58,709 nucleotides of DNA, taken from the NCBI GenBank assembly GCA_030147525.1, contig JASBVF010000049.1, positions 1 through 58,709 on the forward strand. Direction: 5' to 3'. A program made the position numbers and the translations under genes. The DNA is from Bacteroidota bacterium. Its GTDB lineage: Bacteria > Bacteroidota > Bacteroidia > Chitinophagales > Saprospiraceae. Positions 7,899-17,420 of this stretch are shown in pieces (the first letter of the stretch is position 1; every line of letters begins with the position of its first letter). Below the pieces are notes generated by a model. That model saw nothing but the letters and a program-made list of their open reading frames with translations, had not been told where the DNA came from and did no database searches.

Positions 7899-10800
7899 AT
7901 GGCAACATCAACCATCACATCCGCCAGCGCAAGGGCGCTCCTTTGCGCATGCTTCGTTTTCCTCACCACCCTGACCGCCATTTCGCAGGTTGCGCTCAAC
8001 CGGGAGTGGCAGGCCTTCTTCGGCGACCCTGAGTCCGACCAATGGGCGCAGACCATCATGGACGGCGACGGGAACATCTACACCACCGGGAACACCCGGG
8101 TTTCCGACACCGAAACCGCCATCCTGACCACCAAAATGGACTGTGACGGCGTGACCGTCTGGGAGGACGAGTTCACCCACCCGGGCGGAACTGCAAAGAG
8201 CTACGGCGTCGCCCTTGCGCTTGACCAATCCGGCAATCTTTATGTTGCAGGAACAGGTAAGTTGGCATCCTCCGGCAACTATGACCTGCTCGTGGTCAAA
8301 TACGGTTCATCCGGCAGCCAATCTTGGCAGTACACCTACAACGGAGGCGGCGACGACATCGGCACGGGCATTGTCGTGGATGCCAACGGCAACGCCTATA
8401 TTTCCGTCGCCAGCCAAGGAACTTCCACGGGCTTCGACTACAGAATAGTAAAGCTTAACGGTTCGGGCAGCGTGGTGTGGAACAACGCCCACAACTTTTC
8501 GAGCCTCGACGATTTCCCGGTCGGCATTGAACTTTCTTCCAATGGGAGCGAGGCAATCGTGACAGGCGTGAGCGCCAGCAGCGCAACCGTGTGGGATTTC
8601 GCCACCCTCAAACGCAGCACCTCGAACGGCAGTTTGACGGCGACGAACACCACCGATGCGCAGGGCGTTGTGCTGGACGAGCCTGCAGGTTTTGGAAAGG
8701 ACGCATCGGGCAATTTCTATATTTCAGGGACAGTCACCACATCGCCCGGGCATACAATCATCAAGACGATAAAACTGGACGCCTCGCTGAACACCGTCTG
8801 GCAAATGGGCTACGACGGGGAAGGAAAGAACAGCAAGGCTCGGACAATCAGCGTTGACGCCAGCGGGAACGTATATGTGGGCGGTCACGACACGGACGCC
8901 AGCGAGAACGTCCATACCCTGCTCCTAAAATACGATGCCTCCGGCACGGAGCAATGGACGAGGATAAGGCAGCCAAGAATAGGCGAAAGCTCCGTAATCC
9001 TCTGCTCTGCCATTGATTATGCCGGAAATGTGGCGGTGGCTTCGAAAATATCGGAGAGCGGCCAGTCCTATTCGGCAATCCAGAAATTTTCGGCGGACGG
9101 AGACCCGTTGTGGGAGTATTCTGTGCAGGAGGGGGATGGGAAGGAGGAAACGCCAAAGGATATTTTCCCAAAGGACGACTGCGTTACGGTGACAGAAGTC
9201 ATCGTCCGGAGCGAGGGAGAACAGGAGAGAAGGGAGTACAGGAACAGGAAGTTCTGCACCTCCGACTGCGGACGGTCTTCGGGAAGCACGTCAGGTGAGA
9301 ACGGCGATTCTTTGTGGGTTCCAAATCAAATCATCATAAAGTTCAACCGCACCGTGGTGAACACGGCATTTGTGGACGATGTGGGCAAGCAGTTCGGTAC
9401 GCTGGAGGAGATAATAACCGATTCGCTGCTGATCGCCCAAATGGACAGCGTCCTCGGGGCAGGTGGCTCATTGAGGGCCGGTTGGGAAATGCAGAAGATT
9501 TTCAAGAAACTGACATCCAAAAAAACATCAACACAAACCCGATTGGGCAGAGAAATCCCAGTCAATGATTTCTGGACGACCTTCCTGATGTGCCTGCCGG
9601 AAGGCTCAGAGGCGGCGAAGGATATTCCTGCAACGGCGCAGCAATTGATGAGTCCATTGTTCAGGCATCGGATAATTTATGCCGAACCGAATCACAAGTT
9701 AACTCTTGATAATTGCCCCGCCACCGACGAGAGATACCAAAACTGGCAAGCAAGCCTACATCCGACCAATGCAACGCCACCCAATGGAACAAATTATCCT
9801 AATGGCCATATCAACATAGAAGATGGCTGGTGCTTTGAAAATGGGGAAGAATTCATAAGAACAGGTGTTTTTGACGATGGCATTGATTGGAGGCATGAGG
9901 ATTTCGGCGGAGGAACTCAGGCTTCCTCAAAGATTAAAGGTGGCTACAACTATTCTGGTGGACAAAATTTTCCTTCTATGTCGCCCGGAGGAGAACATGG
10001 GACTCCGGTAGCCGGGATAATCGGTGCATTGAGGAATAACGCTGTTACTCCCAGCGGCTTCAGCGTGGCGGGCGTTGCAGGGGGCGATGTCGACGGTACT
10101 GGAAACAAGGGCGTCAGTTTGTTCACCATGAAGATTGATGCGACAACATCACTCGCTGTAGATGCTTTTCTGGAAGGGACTATTGGCAATACGAACTCCC
10201 AGAATGGATTCACGACAGGTTTGGATATATTCAGCAATAGTTGGGGCAGTTATTCGTTCAACCAAACTTTCTCGAGGCAGGCATTTTTTGCATACAGGAA
10301 CGAGGTACTGATAGGGTCTTCCCGTGGAAATGATGGGGTTAGTACACTAAAGATATCCTTGCTGCTTCGAAGATGAATGGATTATGTGCGTTGGGGCGAG
10401 CGATACAGAAGGCGATTATAAAAAGTCAGGCGTGGGTGGTAATCCAGACTCTGCTTCCGATATGGCCTATGCTTCAAATTTTGGTGGCGGGGTAGATTTT
10501 ATTGCCCCCGGAACAAGCGCATTGATTCGGACTCCAGAAGTAGTTGTGGCGGGCGATAATTTCCCCTACCGCTGGTTCAACGGAACTTCAGCGGCAGTTC
10601 CCCATATTACAGGGGTTGCTTCACTAATGTTGAGCCACGTCAACTCACCATCCCCCTCTCCTGAGAACCTATCGCCCGAAGATGTGGAAAATATCATACA
10701 AAGCACCACAGTTGACAGCGATGTTCCCCCTTCTTCTCCCGGTCTTGGTTACGATGATTATCAAGGTTGGGGTTTGCTGAACGCAAGTGCTGCAATGTCA

Positions 10801-11535
10801 CTCATCGAAAAGCCAAAATATCGAATCATCCACGTTCCTGAAGAAGGTGGAACAGTTTCCAAAACTTCGACACTAATTAACAGTAGCGTTCAGGTAAGTA
10901 TCGAAGAACCTGTCGGCTCCTTATCGCCCGGCGATTATATAGCCGAGCAGCATGAATTTACATTGACGTATGACCATCAAGGCCTCATGAGTGCTTATGA
11001 CCTCCTCGGTTCATGGAACAGGAATAGTGCATCAGAGGGCTATGCCTCTTCCGTCACGGAAGACCTCACGGCTGCCAGAAAGACCTGTCAAGTCGTTTCC
11101 ATTGATGAAGACCAAGGGGTGCTGAAAACACACAACTACAGGATTACTCACAAAATCAATCCGGGAGGCGGACAGACAGCAGTTACACCGACTTGGGTGG
11201 TAAGTGAGGAGTGCCCGTATAGCCTTCACGTGGAGGATATTAATGTAGGGGCTTATGAAGTTGAATAGCCGGAAACTATAGTTTTCAATAAAATTTTTCC
11301 GAATCCCACAACTGGAAACTTTACCATTTCTTTCCATTCTGCTTTGACCCAAAGAGTGGACGTTAACATTTACAACGTAAATGGAACACTTGTTAGGACG
11401 GTGTTTTCAGGAAACATTGGAATTGGGAATCATTCAATAGATGTAGAAACAGCTCAAATATCAGAAGGCATCCTGTTTTGTAAGTTGATTACCGATAGTG
11501 GTGTCGCACAAGGCAAGGTCGTGAAAATCAGGTAA
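7899..11535 (+). pseudogene. Subtilisin-family (S8) T9SS protease, broken by a frameshift and an amber stop
   Basis: The frame starts with a signal peptide (ending LTTLTAISQ). SBBP-type propeller repeats follow (GNIYTTGN, GNLYVAGT, GNFYISGT, GNVYVGGH; about residues 35-400). An S8 catalytic domain comes next, with Asp659 (FDDGIDWRHED) and His700 (EHGTPVAG). The frame is lost near 10349 in CTAAAGATATCC. One base fewer restores RYPCCFEDEWIMCVGASD, and the catalytic Ser (NGTSAAVPHITG, codon 10588-10590) lies in that second frame. A TAG at 11266-11268 then interrupts it before an intact type A sorting domain (FPNPTTGNF ... EGILFCKLI). As read, the first frame ends at 10376 and lacks the nucleophile. 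Either lesion could be an assembly error; both together suggest decay. Confidence 0.85.
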
Positions 11536-11588
11536 CTTGCTATTCATAAGCTGTCATGTGGTAGCCTCAATCAAAATAAATTAACATT

Positions 11589-12587
11589 ATGAATTCATCG
11601 AAGTACTTTTCGTTTGCACTTGTGTCAGTAATTTTCTTTATGGTTTCATGTAAAGATGACGATGATGCACTTATTTCAAAAACGTGTATCATCTCACTCC
11701 TTCCGTCAATCCCACAACCATGCGACACAATACCGTTAGAACCCAATGGGGGCTTTAAAAACCAAGAACCAAACAGGAACTTTGGCTTTCCTTGCTTTAG
11801 CCCACATAACACTTGTGAGTTTATTGCAATAAAAGGCGATGCTGAAAAACAAATCTCAGAACTGGTTAGGTATGACCTGAATACCAATACAGAAGATGTA
11901 ATAATCCAATTCAGCATAATTAGCCAGCCAAAATGGAATATTAAAGACTGGGTAGTGTTCCATTCAAACGATGGGCAAATCTGGAAAGTAAAAATCGAAG
12001 GCGACAGTCTGACAAGGCTTACTCATTCTGGAGTAAACAGTTTCCCCGACTGGAGTCCTGACGGAGAAAAAATTGTGTTTAAAAGGGGGAACAAACATGC
12101 AATTATGGATAAAAACGGGATACTAATAACGGAGTTAGACAGCTTGCTGGGTGCTGTATATTGGTCTCCAAATGGATTGGATTTGGCTTTTGTTGGCAAT
12201 GACAACATCAGCTTTTTTTCATTGAGCAATCAGAAAACCGAATCCATTATCCCATTTCAGGATTATGTCAATGATGCCCAGAAATGGATAAAACCGAATA
12301 CACTTTCTTGGCTATTTGACGGGGAAAGCATTTTGTGGACAAACCATGCAGGTAGCTTATATTCAACGGATGTCATTAACAATGTAACAAAATTGGTTGC
12401 CGAAGGGTGTGACCCAAGGGGGGATAAGTTTTATTCAACATCAAGTGCTTCGATAGGAAACGATAAAATAATTGCAACTCGCCATAATAGAAGTTTCATC
12501 GCTCCTGATACACTCTATTTAGAAGGTGTACTAACTCTGTTTGATGTGATGGAAAATAAAGAGTTCACAATAAGACCAAAGCAATAA
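11589..12587 (+). CDS. Beta-propeller (PD40/TolB-like) lipoprotein, probably surface exposed
   Basis: This 332-residue protein has a lipobox ending FFMVSC (Cys21). Right after the cysteine comes KDDDD, which fits the acidic lipoprotein export signal that sends Bacteroidota lipoproteins to the cell surface. Propeller-type strands follow: FPDWSPDGEKIVFKRGN and VYWSPNGLDLAFVGN are classic PD40 motifs. It starts 53 bp after the broken subtilase gene and is the second gene of cassette 2, the same slot held by lipoproteins in cassettes 1 and 3. It looks intact although its partner is broken. Confidence 0.8.
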   Translation: MNSSKYFSFALVSVIFFMVSCKDDDDALISKTCIISLLPSIPQPCDTIPLEPNGGFKNQEPNRNFGFPCFSPHNTCEFIAIKGDAEKQISELVRYDLNTNTEDVIIQFSIISQPKWNIKDWVVFHSNDGQIWKVKIEGDSLTRLTHSGVNSFPDWSPDGEKIVFKRGNKHAIMDKNGILITELDSLLGAVYWSPNGLDLAFVGNDNISFFSLSNQKTESIIPFQDYVNDAQKWIKPNTLSWLFDGESILWTNHAGSLYSTDVINNVTKLVAEGCDPRGDKFYSTSSASIGNDKIIATRHNRSFIAPDTLYLEGVLTLFDVMENKEFTIRPKQ

Positions 12588-12617
12588 GATTAAAAAACAA
12601 AACAAAAAAAAGAAGAA

Positions 12618-12689
12618 TGCCGCTAACAACGCACTCACGGCCATGCCGCCTAAGAAGGCGGCACGTCGTGAGTGCCACCGTTCGTGGTC
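12618..12689 (+). other. attC-like site 3 (between cassettes 2 and 3)
   Basis: The left box TGCCGCTAAC (12618-12627) is the exact reverse complement of the box that opens cassette 2. Spacer AAC follows, then stem GCACTCACG (12631-12639) pairing with CGTGAGTGC (12667-12675) and inner stem GCCGCC/GGCGGC. Spacer CACC and the right box GTTCGTGGTC (12680-12689) close it. The right box matches the left box of site 4 in reverse complement over 10 bases. Confidence 0.8.
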
Positions 12690-12772
12690 ATTAAAAAAAA
12701 GAAAAAAACAAAACCAAACGGAAACAGCCCCGTGCAATTCATCTATTCATTAACCAATAAAATCTCAAAACC

Positions 12773-15094
12773 ATGAGAAATGTAATTTTTATCCTCGGCT
12801 TCTTCTTTTCCTTTTCAGCAACCGTAAATTCACAAAACCACGTCCAGAAAAGGGCTGAATCAGCCCCCTACGTCTTTGAGGGAAAGGTGGTGGAACAGTA
12901 CAGTTTCTGGGACAGCGACAGGCTAAACATCTACACGGCGAGCGTCGTGAAACTTTTCCGCACCTTTAAGGGAAACGTTCAAGGTGATAGGGTGGAAGTC
13001 GTCACTTTGGGCGGCATTGTCGGCGACAGGTTCTCGTTTGTCACCCATACATTGTCACTAAAACTGAACGACGAAGGCGTGTTCTTCTGCGAGCCAAGCC
13101 CAATTGCCACAGACCAGAACGGTACGGGCAACCCTGCCTTGCGGACGCAGCACAGCGAACTCGGCTTTATCAAATATGCCGAACCCGGCAGGTCGCCCAA
13201 AGCCTTTGACAGGTACGGTTCATACCAGTTGTTCGGACGGGATTTGTACGAACCGATACTTACAGCGCAAGGCACGGAAGTACAGCACCTGAACATGAAC
13301 ACTTGGGAGGAAAAGATACTGGAAGCCGCAGCCAAATATTCAACAGGCGCAGAACTTGACGAGACCATTATCGAGTTTTCATTTGACAACATCCAGTTGT
13401 CGGGCAACGGCAGTTATGTGGAATTTGATGTGATGGCACAGTCCAACGTGGACGGGATATTGTTCGGCAAGGCAGAGGTGTACATCCAATACGACACGGA
13501 TGCCCTCGGTACGAACGTTGTCCAATCCGGGACGCTTGAAGCAACGAAAAGTACTATCATCCAAGGGAGTGCCTATTCCATGTCAGTAACCGATGAGGAA
13601 GAAAATATCGTGAAGGTTGACATTGGTTCGACATTTTCGGGCACGCTTTCAGCCTATCCGCTTTCAACGCTGCCGGAGAAACTGTTCCATATGAAAATCA
13701 CGGTAGATAATGTGGTGGCCGTCCTCATAGGGATGGATAAACTGCTCATGGAGGGAAATGCTTGGTACTATGAACGTGAGACGGACACCTATGTGCTGTT
13801 TGACGAAATTCTGGTGGATGACCCGATTACAGAGGAAGTTGTTGTTTCGATAACGGGTTTTACAAATCCGGTTACGGCTGGAACGTTTGATACCATGACT
13901 ATTACCGGAAACAATTTTGGGACAATCCCTTTGGCCGTTAAGTTCAGGAATGCAAATGACATTAGTTCAGGAATAACAACCACCAATGTTACAAATGCCA
14001 ACGCCGAACTTGTTTCATGGAGCAATACGGAAATCAAGGTCATTGTTCCATCAGGAGGAAATGAAGGGCCGGCAGCATACGGTTTTTTCTGGCTGGATAC
14101 GCCAAGTGGCGAAGTGATTAGCGATAGCATACTGAACATAAGGTATTCCGTTTTAAATAATAGGATTCCTAATGGTGTCACAGGCAAGATTGACCCATAC
14201 CGAATTGAGTTAAAAAATTCTGATAGTCAAGGAGGATATACTTTTCACTTGGATACCTTCCTGAATGCAAAAACAAATTGCGCTGAATGTACTGAAAAAG
14301 CCATGTGTACATGGAACAGCCAAACGGGTGTCACATGGGCATTGGGCAACGAAACGACCATTTCTATGGCAGCTGATGACGGCACTAACGTAATTTTCTA
14401 TAATGCTGGCCAGACCGACACTTCGTTCCTTCAAAGAGTTTTACTCAAAGGAAAGGTAGAAAGTTGTTTCAATGGCGATGAGGTAATTTTGGTCGCAAGC
14501 GATATTGACATCGAAATAAATGGATATTTTGATTGGGAATTCAATTGTGATTCGACCGAACTTGACTCTATTTATGACTACTTGTCGGCGATTATTCATG
14601 AATTTGGCCATGTTCATTCCCTCGACCACGCTTTTCCAACCAATAAAATGATGCGGCCAAGTTTAGCACCAGAACAAATATTTAGAAATCTTCACGCTGA
14701 AGATATAAATGGGGGGAACGATGTTATCGAAAGCAGCCAATCCCAACTAAGCGGTTCTTGCCCAAGCGCCATCACCAAACAGGTAAAGGCTGAATGCCTT
14801 CCTCTCGGGTCAAATGAGGCGAACAAATTGCTGCAAGAGCTTGAAATTTATCCGAACCCATTCCAAAGTTCAATCAATATTTCATTTCATTTGGCCAATC
14901 CAGCAGATGTGGAAGCATGCTTGATTGACTTGCTTGGCAGAAGGGTGGGCTGTATGGATTTTCAGAAACTTTACCCTGGTCAGCACTTGAAAACTTTTGA
15001 ATTATCAAATTCTGGAAGCATCCCAACAGGAATGTATGTTTTGCGCATCAGGGTTGATGATAGTGCCGTTTCCGAAAGACTCATAAAATTCTGA
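12773..15094 (+). CDS. Metzincin-type secreted metalloprotease, T9SS type A (second copy)
   Basis: The 773-residue protein starts with a signal peptide (MRNVIFILGFFFSFSATVNSQ). Its N-terminal domain (APYVFEGKVVEQ ... GVFFCEPS) is related to that of the protein at 4802. An IPT/TIG-like domain follows (ITGFTNPVTAGTFDTMTITG). The zinc motif HEFGHVHSLDH (609-619) fits HExxHxxxxxH, with a Met-turn candidate in NKMMRPSLA. A type A sorting domain closes the protein (EIYPNPFQSSINI ... GMYVLRI). It is the first gene of cassette 3, and its paralogue in cassette 1 has diverged strongly, so this is not a recent duplication. The substrate is unknown. Confidence 0.85.
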   Translation: MRNVIFILGFFFSFSATVNSQNHVQKRAESAPYVFEGKVVEQYSFWDSDRLNIYTASVVKLFRTFKGNVQGDRVEVVTLGGIVGDRFSFVTHTLSLKLNDEGVFFCEPSPIATDQNGTGNPALRTQHSELGFIKYAEPGRSPKAFDRYGSYQLFGRDLYEPILTAQGTEVQHLNMNTWEEKILEAAAKYSTGAELDETIIEFSFDNIQLSGNGSYVEFDVMAQSNVDGILFGKAEVYIQYDTDALGTNVVQSGTLEATKSTIIQGSAYSMSVTDEEENIVKVDIGSTFSGTLSAYPLSTLPEKLFHMKITVDNVVAVLIGMDKLLMEGNAWYYERETDTYVLFDEILVDDPITEEVVVSITGFTNPVTAGTFDTMTITGNNFGTIPLAVKFRNANDISSGITTTNVTNANAELVSWSNTEIKVIVPSGGNEGPAAYGFFWLDTPSGEVISDSILNIRYSVLNNRIPNGVTGKIDPYRIELKNSDSQGGYTFHLDTFLNAKTNCAECTEKAMCTWNSQTGVTWALGNETTISMAADDGTNVIFYNAGQTDTSFLQRVLLKGKVESCFNGDEVILVASDIDIEINGYFDWEFNCDSTELDSIYDYLSAIIHEFGHVHSLDHAFPTNKMMRPSLAPEQIFRNLHAEDINGGNDVIESSQSQLSGSCPSAITKQVKAECLPLGSNEANKLLQELEIYPNPFQSSINISFHLANPADVEACLIDLLGRRVGCMDFQKLYPGQHLKTFELSNSGSIPTGMYVLRIRVDDSAVSERLIKF

Positions 15095-15097
15095 ACC

Positions 15098-15532
15098 ATG
15101 ACGATTTTAAATCACTTATTGATTATTTTATTGATAGCCGGATTTGCTTCCTGTAAGTCCGGCCTACCCAATAAAACCTACGGGGATGGAAAGGAATGCA
15201 AAGTGTATTACGACTATGTGAAAAGGAGTTGGAAAAAGAACCAAGAAGGATTTTTTGAACTTACAGAAAAAACATTGTACGATGAGGATTTACCAGTTCC
15301 GTATAGATTCCCAAACCCTTCGTGTTTGCTTGGTCTGTCAAAAAAGCAAATTGTCAAGCTTTTTGGAGAACCCTCCAAAAAAGAAATTGACAGGTTTGAT
15401 TACTACATGTACGGAACGTGTGATGGAATAGACAATTATGGTTGCATCAGATTGAAGATTTTCTTTGATGAGAGAAGTAAAGTGGACAGTGTGCCACAAT
15501 TGTTGATGATGGAATACGCTCCGATAAATTAA
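15098..15532 (+). CDS. Small lipoprotein paired with the second metzincin
   Basis: This 144-residue protein has a lipobox ending AGFASC (Cys19) and the segment LGLSKKQIVKLFGEPSKKE, which parallels the equivalent part of the lipoprotein at 7153. The two have the same length and the same place after a metzincin gene, so they are likely distant homologues. The start lies 3 bp after the upstream stop, so the pair is almost certainly co-transcribed. Function is not known; inhibitor, chaperone or anchor for the protease are all possible. Confidence 0.8.
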   Translation: MTILNHLLIILLIAGFASCKSGLPNKTYGDGKECKVYYDYVKRSWKKNQEGFFELTEKTLYDEDLPVPYRFPNPSCLLGLSKKQIVKLFGEPSKKEIDRFDYYMYGTCDGIDNYGCIRLKIFFDERSKVDSVPQLLMMEYAPIN

Positions 15533-15557
15533 CAATAGAAAAGAAAGAAAAGAAAAC

Positions 15558-15628
15558 GACCACGAACAACGCATACACGGCAAGCGGGGCTATGCGCCCC
15601 GCCTGCGTGTATGCAACCGTTCCAGCCA
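15558..15628 (+). other. attC-like site 4 (between cassettes 3 and 4)
   Basis: The left box GACCACGAAC (15558-15567) is the exact reverse complement of the box opening cassette 3. Spacer AAC and a stem-loop identical over ~48 bp to site 2 follow. Spacer AACC and the right box GTTCCAGCCA (15619-15628) close it. No matching TGGCTGGAAC was found downstream, so cassette 4 has no visible closing site. Confidence 0.8.
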
Positions 15629-15765
15629 ATCATAAAAAAAACAGAACAGACAAAAACAAAACAAACGAAATAAAATAGACATAAAGAAAAAGCGGATTGC
15701 CGCCCCACGCAGCAACCCGCCTGATTATCAATTTTCATCGATAACCATTAAAACTTAACAAAAGT

Positions 15766-16764
15766 ATGAAAAGACAATTCGAGTTTCAGACAATTGCGAA
15801 TCTGACGGGCAGCGTGCTTGCCCTACTGCTGTTTGCGCTCACTCCAAGAAGTGCTAATGCACAATGCTCCAACTGCCCGCCCGCTTCTACCTATTCGGGC
15901 GTTTTCTCTGCCTCAAGCACAAACCTGAGCGGCTACCATCCCTGCCTTGCCATCAACGGCATCTACGACGTGGACGTAAATGTGACCATCACTTCTTCGT
16001 TTATCTACCTCGGACCGGACGCCCAAATCAGGGTACAGTCAGGGGCGACGCTTACGTTGAACGACTGCACCATTCAGGGGTGAAATGCCATGTGGTCGAG
16101 GATACTGGTCAACACGGGCGGCAAGCTGGTCTCCGACAACTGCGACGTGATGGACGGCATCGACGGTTTCGACGCCCGAGGAGGCTCGGAGATGGACGTG
16201 CAAAGCTGCACGTTCACCAACAACTACATCGGCATTTACCTGCGGAACAAGTTCTCCACCTCACCGCCCACGGGGATTACCTTCACCCTGCCCTTGAGCA
16301 ACAACATTTTCCAGACCGTTGGCAACCTCAAGCCTCCATACGCCAACCAGATGGGCCATGCGGGCATTAAGGCACAGAACGTGGCACCCGTCCACATCGG
16401 CGAGACGGGCTACCCACAGAACCAGTTCCTCAACATCGCCAACGGTGTCGTGTCCGAGAACTCAAGGGTGGTGGTGAAGAACGCCCTTTTCCATTCGCTC
16501 GCCTCCATCGACAACGAATCCATGACTGGAATCAATGCAACAGGAGGCTCTTTGAACGTGAGCCTGTCCACCTTCAACAATTGTTTCAACGGGGTGGTCT
16601 CCTCTGCCTGCAACCTTACTGCTGAGGAAAACAATTTTTCGGCGGTATGGACCCCGCTGGCCCAAGGTCTTTCAATTGAAAAACGACCCCGCTTCTGTCG
16701 GTTTGCAACCGACACATCTGCGAGCGATCAACAAGGCAGGAATTATTACTATCTTGAAAGCTAA
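15766..16764 (+). pseudogene. Beta-helix secreted protein, nonsense mutated and truncated
   Basis: The frame opens with a signal peptide (ending LTPRSANAQ) and reads into right-handed beta-helix-like repeats (LGPDAQIRVQSGATLTLNDC, GGKLVSDNC, GGSEMDVQSCTF). A TGA at 16081-16083 interrupts it, and the same frame continues as NAMWSRILVNTGG without any shift, so a single nonsense change explains the break. The helix stops making sense after about 16676, where the frame enters repeat DNA and ends at 16764. No sorting domain remains. It is the only gene of cassette 4, and its end seems to have been lost together with the closing attC-like site. Confidence 0.75.
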
Positions 16765-16834
16765 ACCTGAACAGATGGGGAAAGATTTTGTGTTTTTAGG
16801 GGAAGGTATAGAAGTATCGGTTGCAAACCGACAG
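16695..16834. repeat. 18-bp inverted repeat flanking ~100 bp
   Basis: CTGTCGGTTTGCAACCGA (16695-16712) is the exact reverse complement of 16817-16834. Each arm is itself a small hairpin (CGGTT-TGC-AACCG). The interior has an open frame with no recognisable domain. Confidence 0.65.
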
Positions 16835-16873
16835 GAGCAGAAGATGGTAGGCCAGCGGTAAAACCACAGTTCC

Positions 16874-16950
16874 AGCAAAAGTTGAGCGCAGCGGCTCTTG
16901 CAACGAGTGTAGCAGGCCTGCCGCAAGAGCCGCTGCGCTCAACACTTGCT
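16874..16950. repeat. Palindromic GCAAGAGCCGCTGCGCT repeat, copy 2
   Basis: A perfect 21-bp inverted repeat (16881-16901 with 16923-16943) extends imperfectly on both sides. The central TAGCAGGCCTG is shared with the copy at 2800-2888. Confidence 0.75.
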
Positions 16951-17420
16951 TAAACTTGATTTTCAAAGGAAAGACCTTAGGCCAAAAAAAAAAATCAATT
17001 TCCCCAAAAATTTTTCAAAAAACCGCAACCTACATATTATCTCTTTCGTATATTTAAGCCATTAAAAAACACACTCCAATGTGCCAGATAAACAACCACG
17101 CCAGCGAATTTTTCTACGACCATCATGGCCGCCCGGCCGGAAAAACTGTCATCTGTTACAGCCTTACCAGACTGAAGACGGTTTGGGATGATGGATGACA
17201 ATGAGTGAATGATATAAGGAGAGAATGAGAGAATGAGAGAATGATTGAATGACAAACCTTGCCTGACCTTCGGGCGGGAAGTATTTAAAATCCAACAACA
17301 CAATATTTTAATTTCACAGATAGCGGATGATTCATCCGGTGATGTTGTGTTTCCGGTATTGGATATAAGCCGGGAATGCCTTCGCTATATGCATACGCTA
17401 TCTGCCTAAAAACATGAATC
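16951..17420. other. Region with possible gene remnants
   Basis: A 39-codon frame at 17079-17198 (starting MCQINNHASEFFYDHHGRP) and a frame without ATG ending at about 17409 (SSGDVVFPVLDISRECLRYM) both look protein-like. Between them is a low-complexity GAGAGAATGA stretch. They may be pieces of a decayed gene. I cannot name a family and do not claim expression. Confidence 0.3.

Noticed and set aside
16081-16083. Selenocysteine or stop-codon read-through in the beta-helix gene
   Set aside because: No SECIS-like hairpin was recognised just after the TGA, the gene is also truncated at its end, and a structural beta-helix has no need of selenocysteine. A nonsense mutation is simpler.
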